Positions 63,962 through 64,000 of a DNA stretch of 64,000 bases are shown here, in pieces (the first letter of the stretch is position 1; every line of letters starts with the position of its first letter). A model generated the notes under the pieces. The model was not told where the DNA came from. It did not search any database and worked only from the letters and a program-made list of their open reading frames with translations. The position numbers and the translations under genes are program-made. Source of the DNA: Blakeslea trispora (taxonomy: Eukaryota > Mucoromycota > Mucoromycetes > Mucorales > Choanephoraceae). The DNA lies in assembly GCA_025331445.1 (NCBI GenBank), contig JAIWNE010000078.1:1-64000 (forward strand), given 5' to 3'.

Positions 63962-64000
63962 TTATTTATAAAAAGAGGTTAATATACATAGAAAGAACAC
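63962..64000. other. Upstream region of the LAMMER kinase
   Basis: Only 39 bases remain; the promoter lies mostly outside the window. Confidence 0.5.

Overview
This is a eukaryotic nuclear window, most likely from an early-diverging fungus of the Mucoromycota (Mucor/Rhizopus-type). The grounds are AT-rich intergenic DNA full of poly-T/poly-A runs, many introns of about 45-70 nt with GTAAGT-like donors, genes on both strands, and a gene set that includes a PRL-type phosphatase, an elongin C, complex I ESSS, a longin-only folliculin/Lst7 homologue and a LAMMER kinase. The species is an inference. Exon models were built by hand from splice signals and frame continuity; for the main genes the exon lengths sum to a multiple of three.

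Layout. 1-140: start of a gene or mobile element running off the left edge. 1116-8984: a giant near-perfect inverted repeat (two arms of about 3.06-3.09 kb, spacer about 1.7 kb). Each arm carries the same ten-exon gene (487 aa, a possible PD-(D/E)XK nuclease fold) pointing outward, followed by an 87-bp tandem repeat and a second ORF. A smaller fold-back sits on the left inner junction. 9578-10001: a decayed gene fragment. 10283-11945: PRL phosphatase and a secreted, probably GPI-anchored Ser/Ala-rich protein. 17378-25593: membrane-anchored tandem amidohydrolase, sphingomyelin-synthase-like enzyme, a small acidic protein and a phytanoyl-CoA-dioxygenase-like protein. 28492-30029: fork head factor. 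34570-42029: hexose transporter, a short-exon unknown gene, a protein with an Atg8-binding-type motif, and dienelactone hydrolase. 42030-46100: a graveyard of repeats and a broken Tc1/mariner transposase.

46677-63961 is the gene-dense half: Lst7/folliculin, a CREG/PNPOx-like protein, dihydrolipoyl dehydrogenase, elongin C, complex I ESSS, a SAM methyltransferase, ribosomal protein eL39, a pseudogene beside an 82-bp-arm hairpin, a SUR7/PalI-like four-TM protein, a CCCH/G-patch protein, Ctu1/Ncs6 tRNA thiolase and a LAMMER kinase. Most are housekeeping genes with no obvious joint pathway; several neighbours are convergent with only 85-130 bp between stop codons.

The most unusual material is the large palindrome with its nested fold-back and its asymmetric promoters. 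Next come three GC-AG introns (two in one kinase gene), microexons of 14 and 22 nt, an ATG-only first exon, and several genes or gene remnants hidden in short exons.
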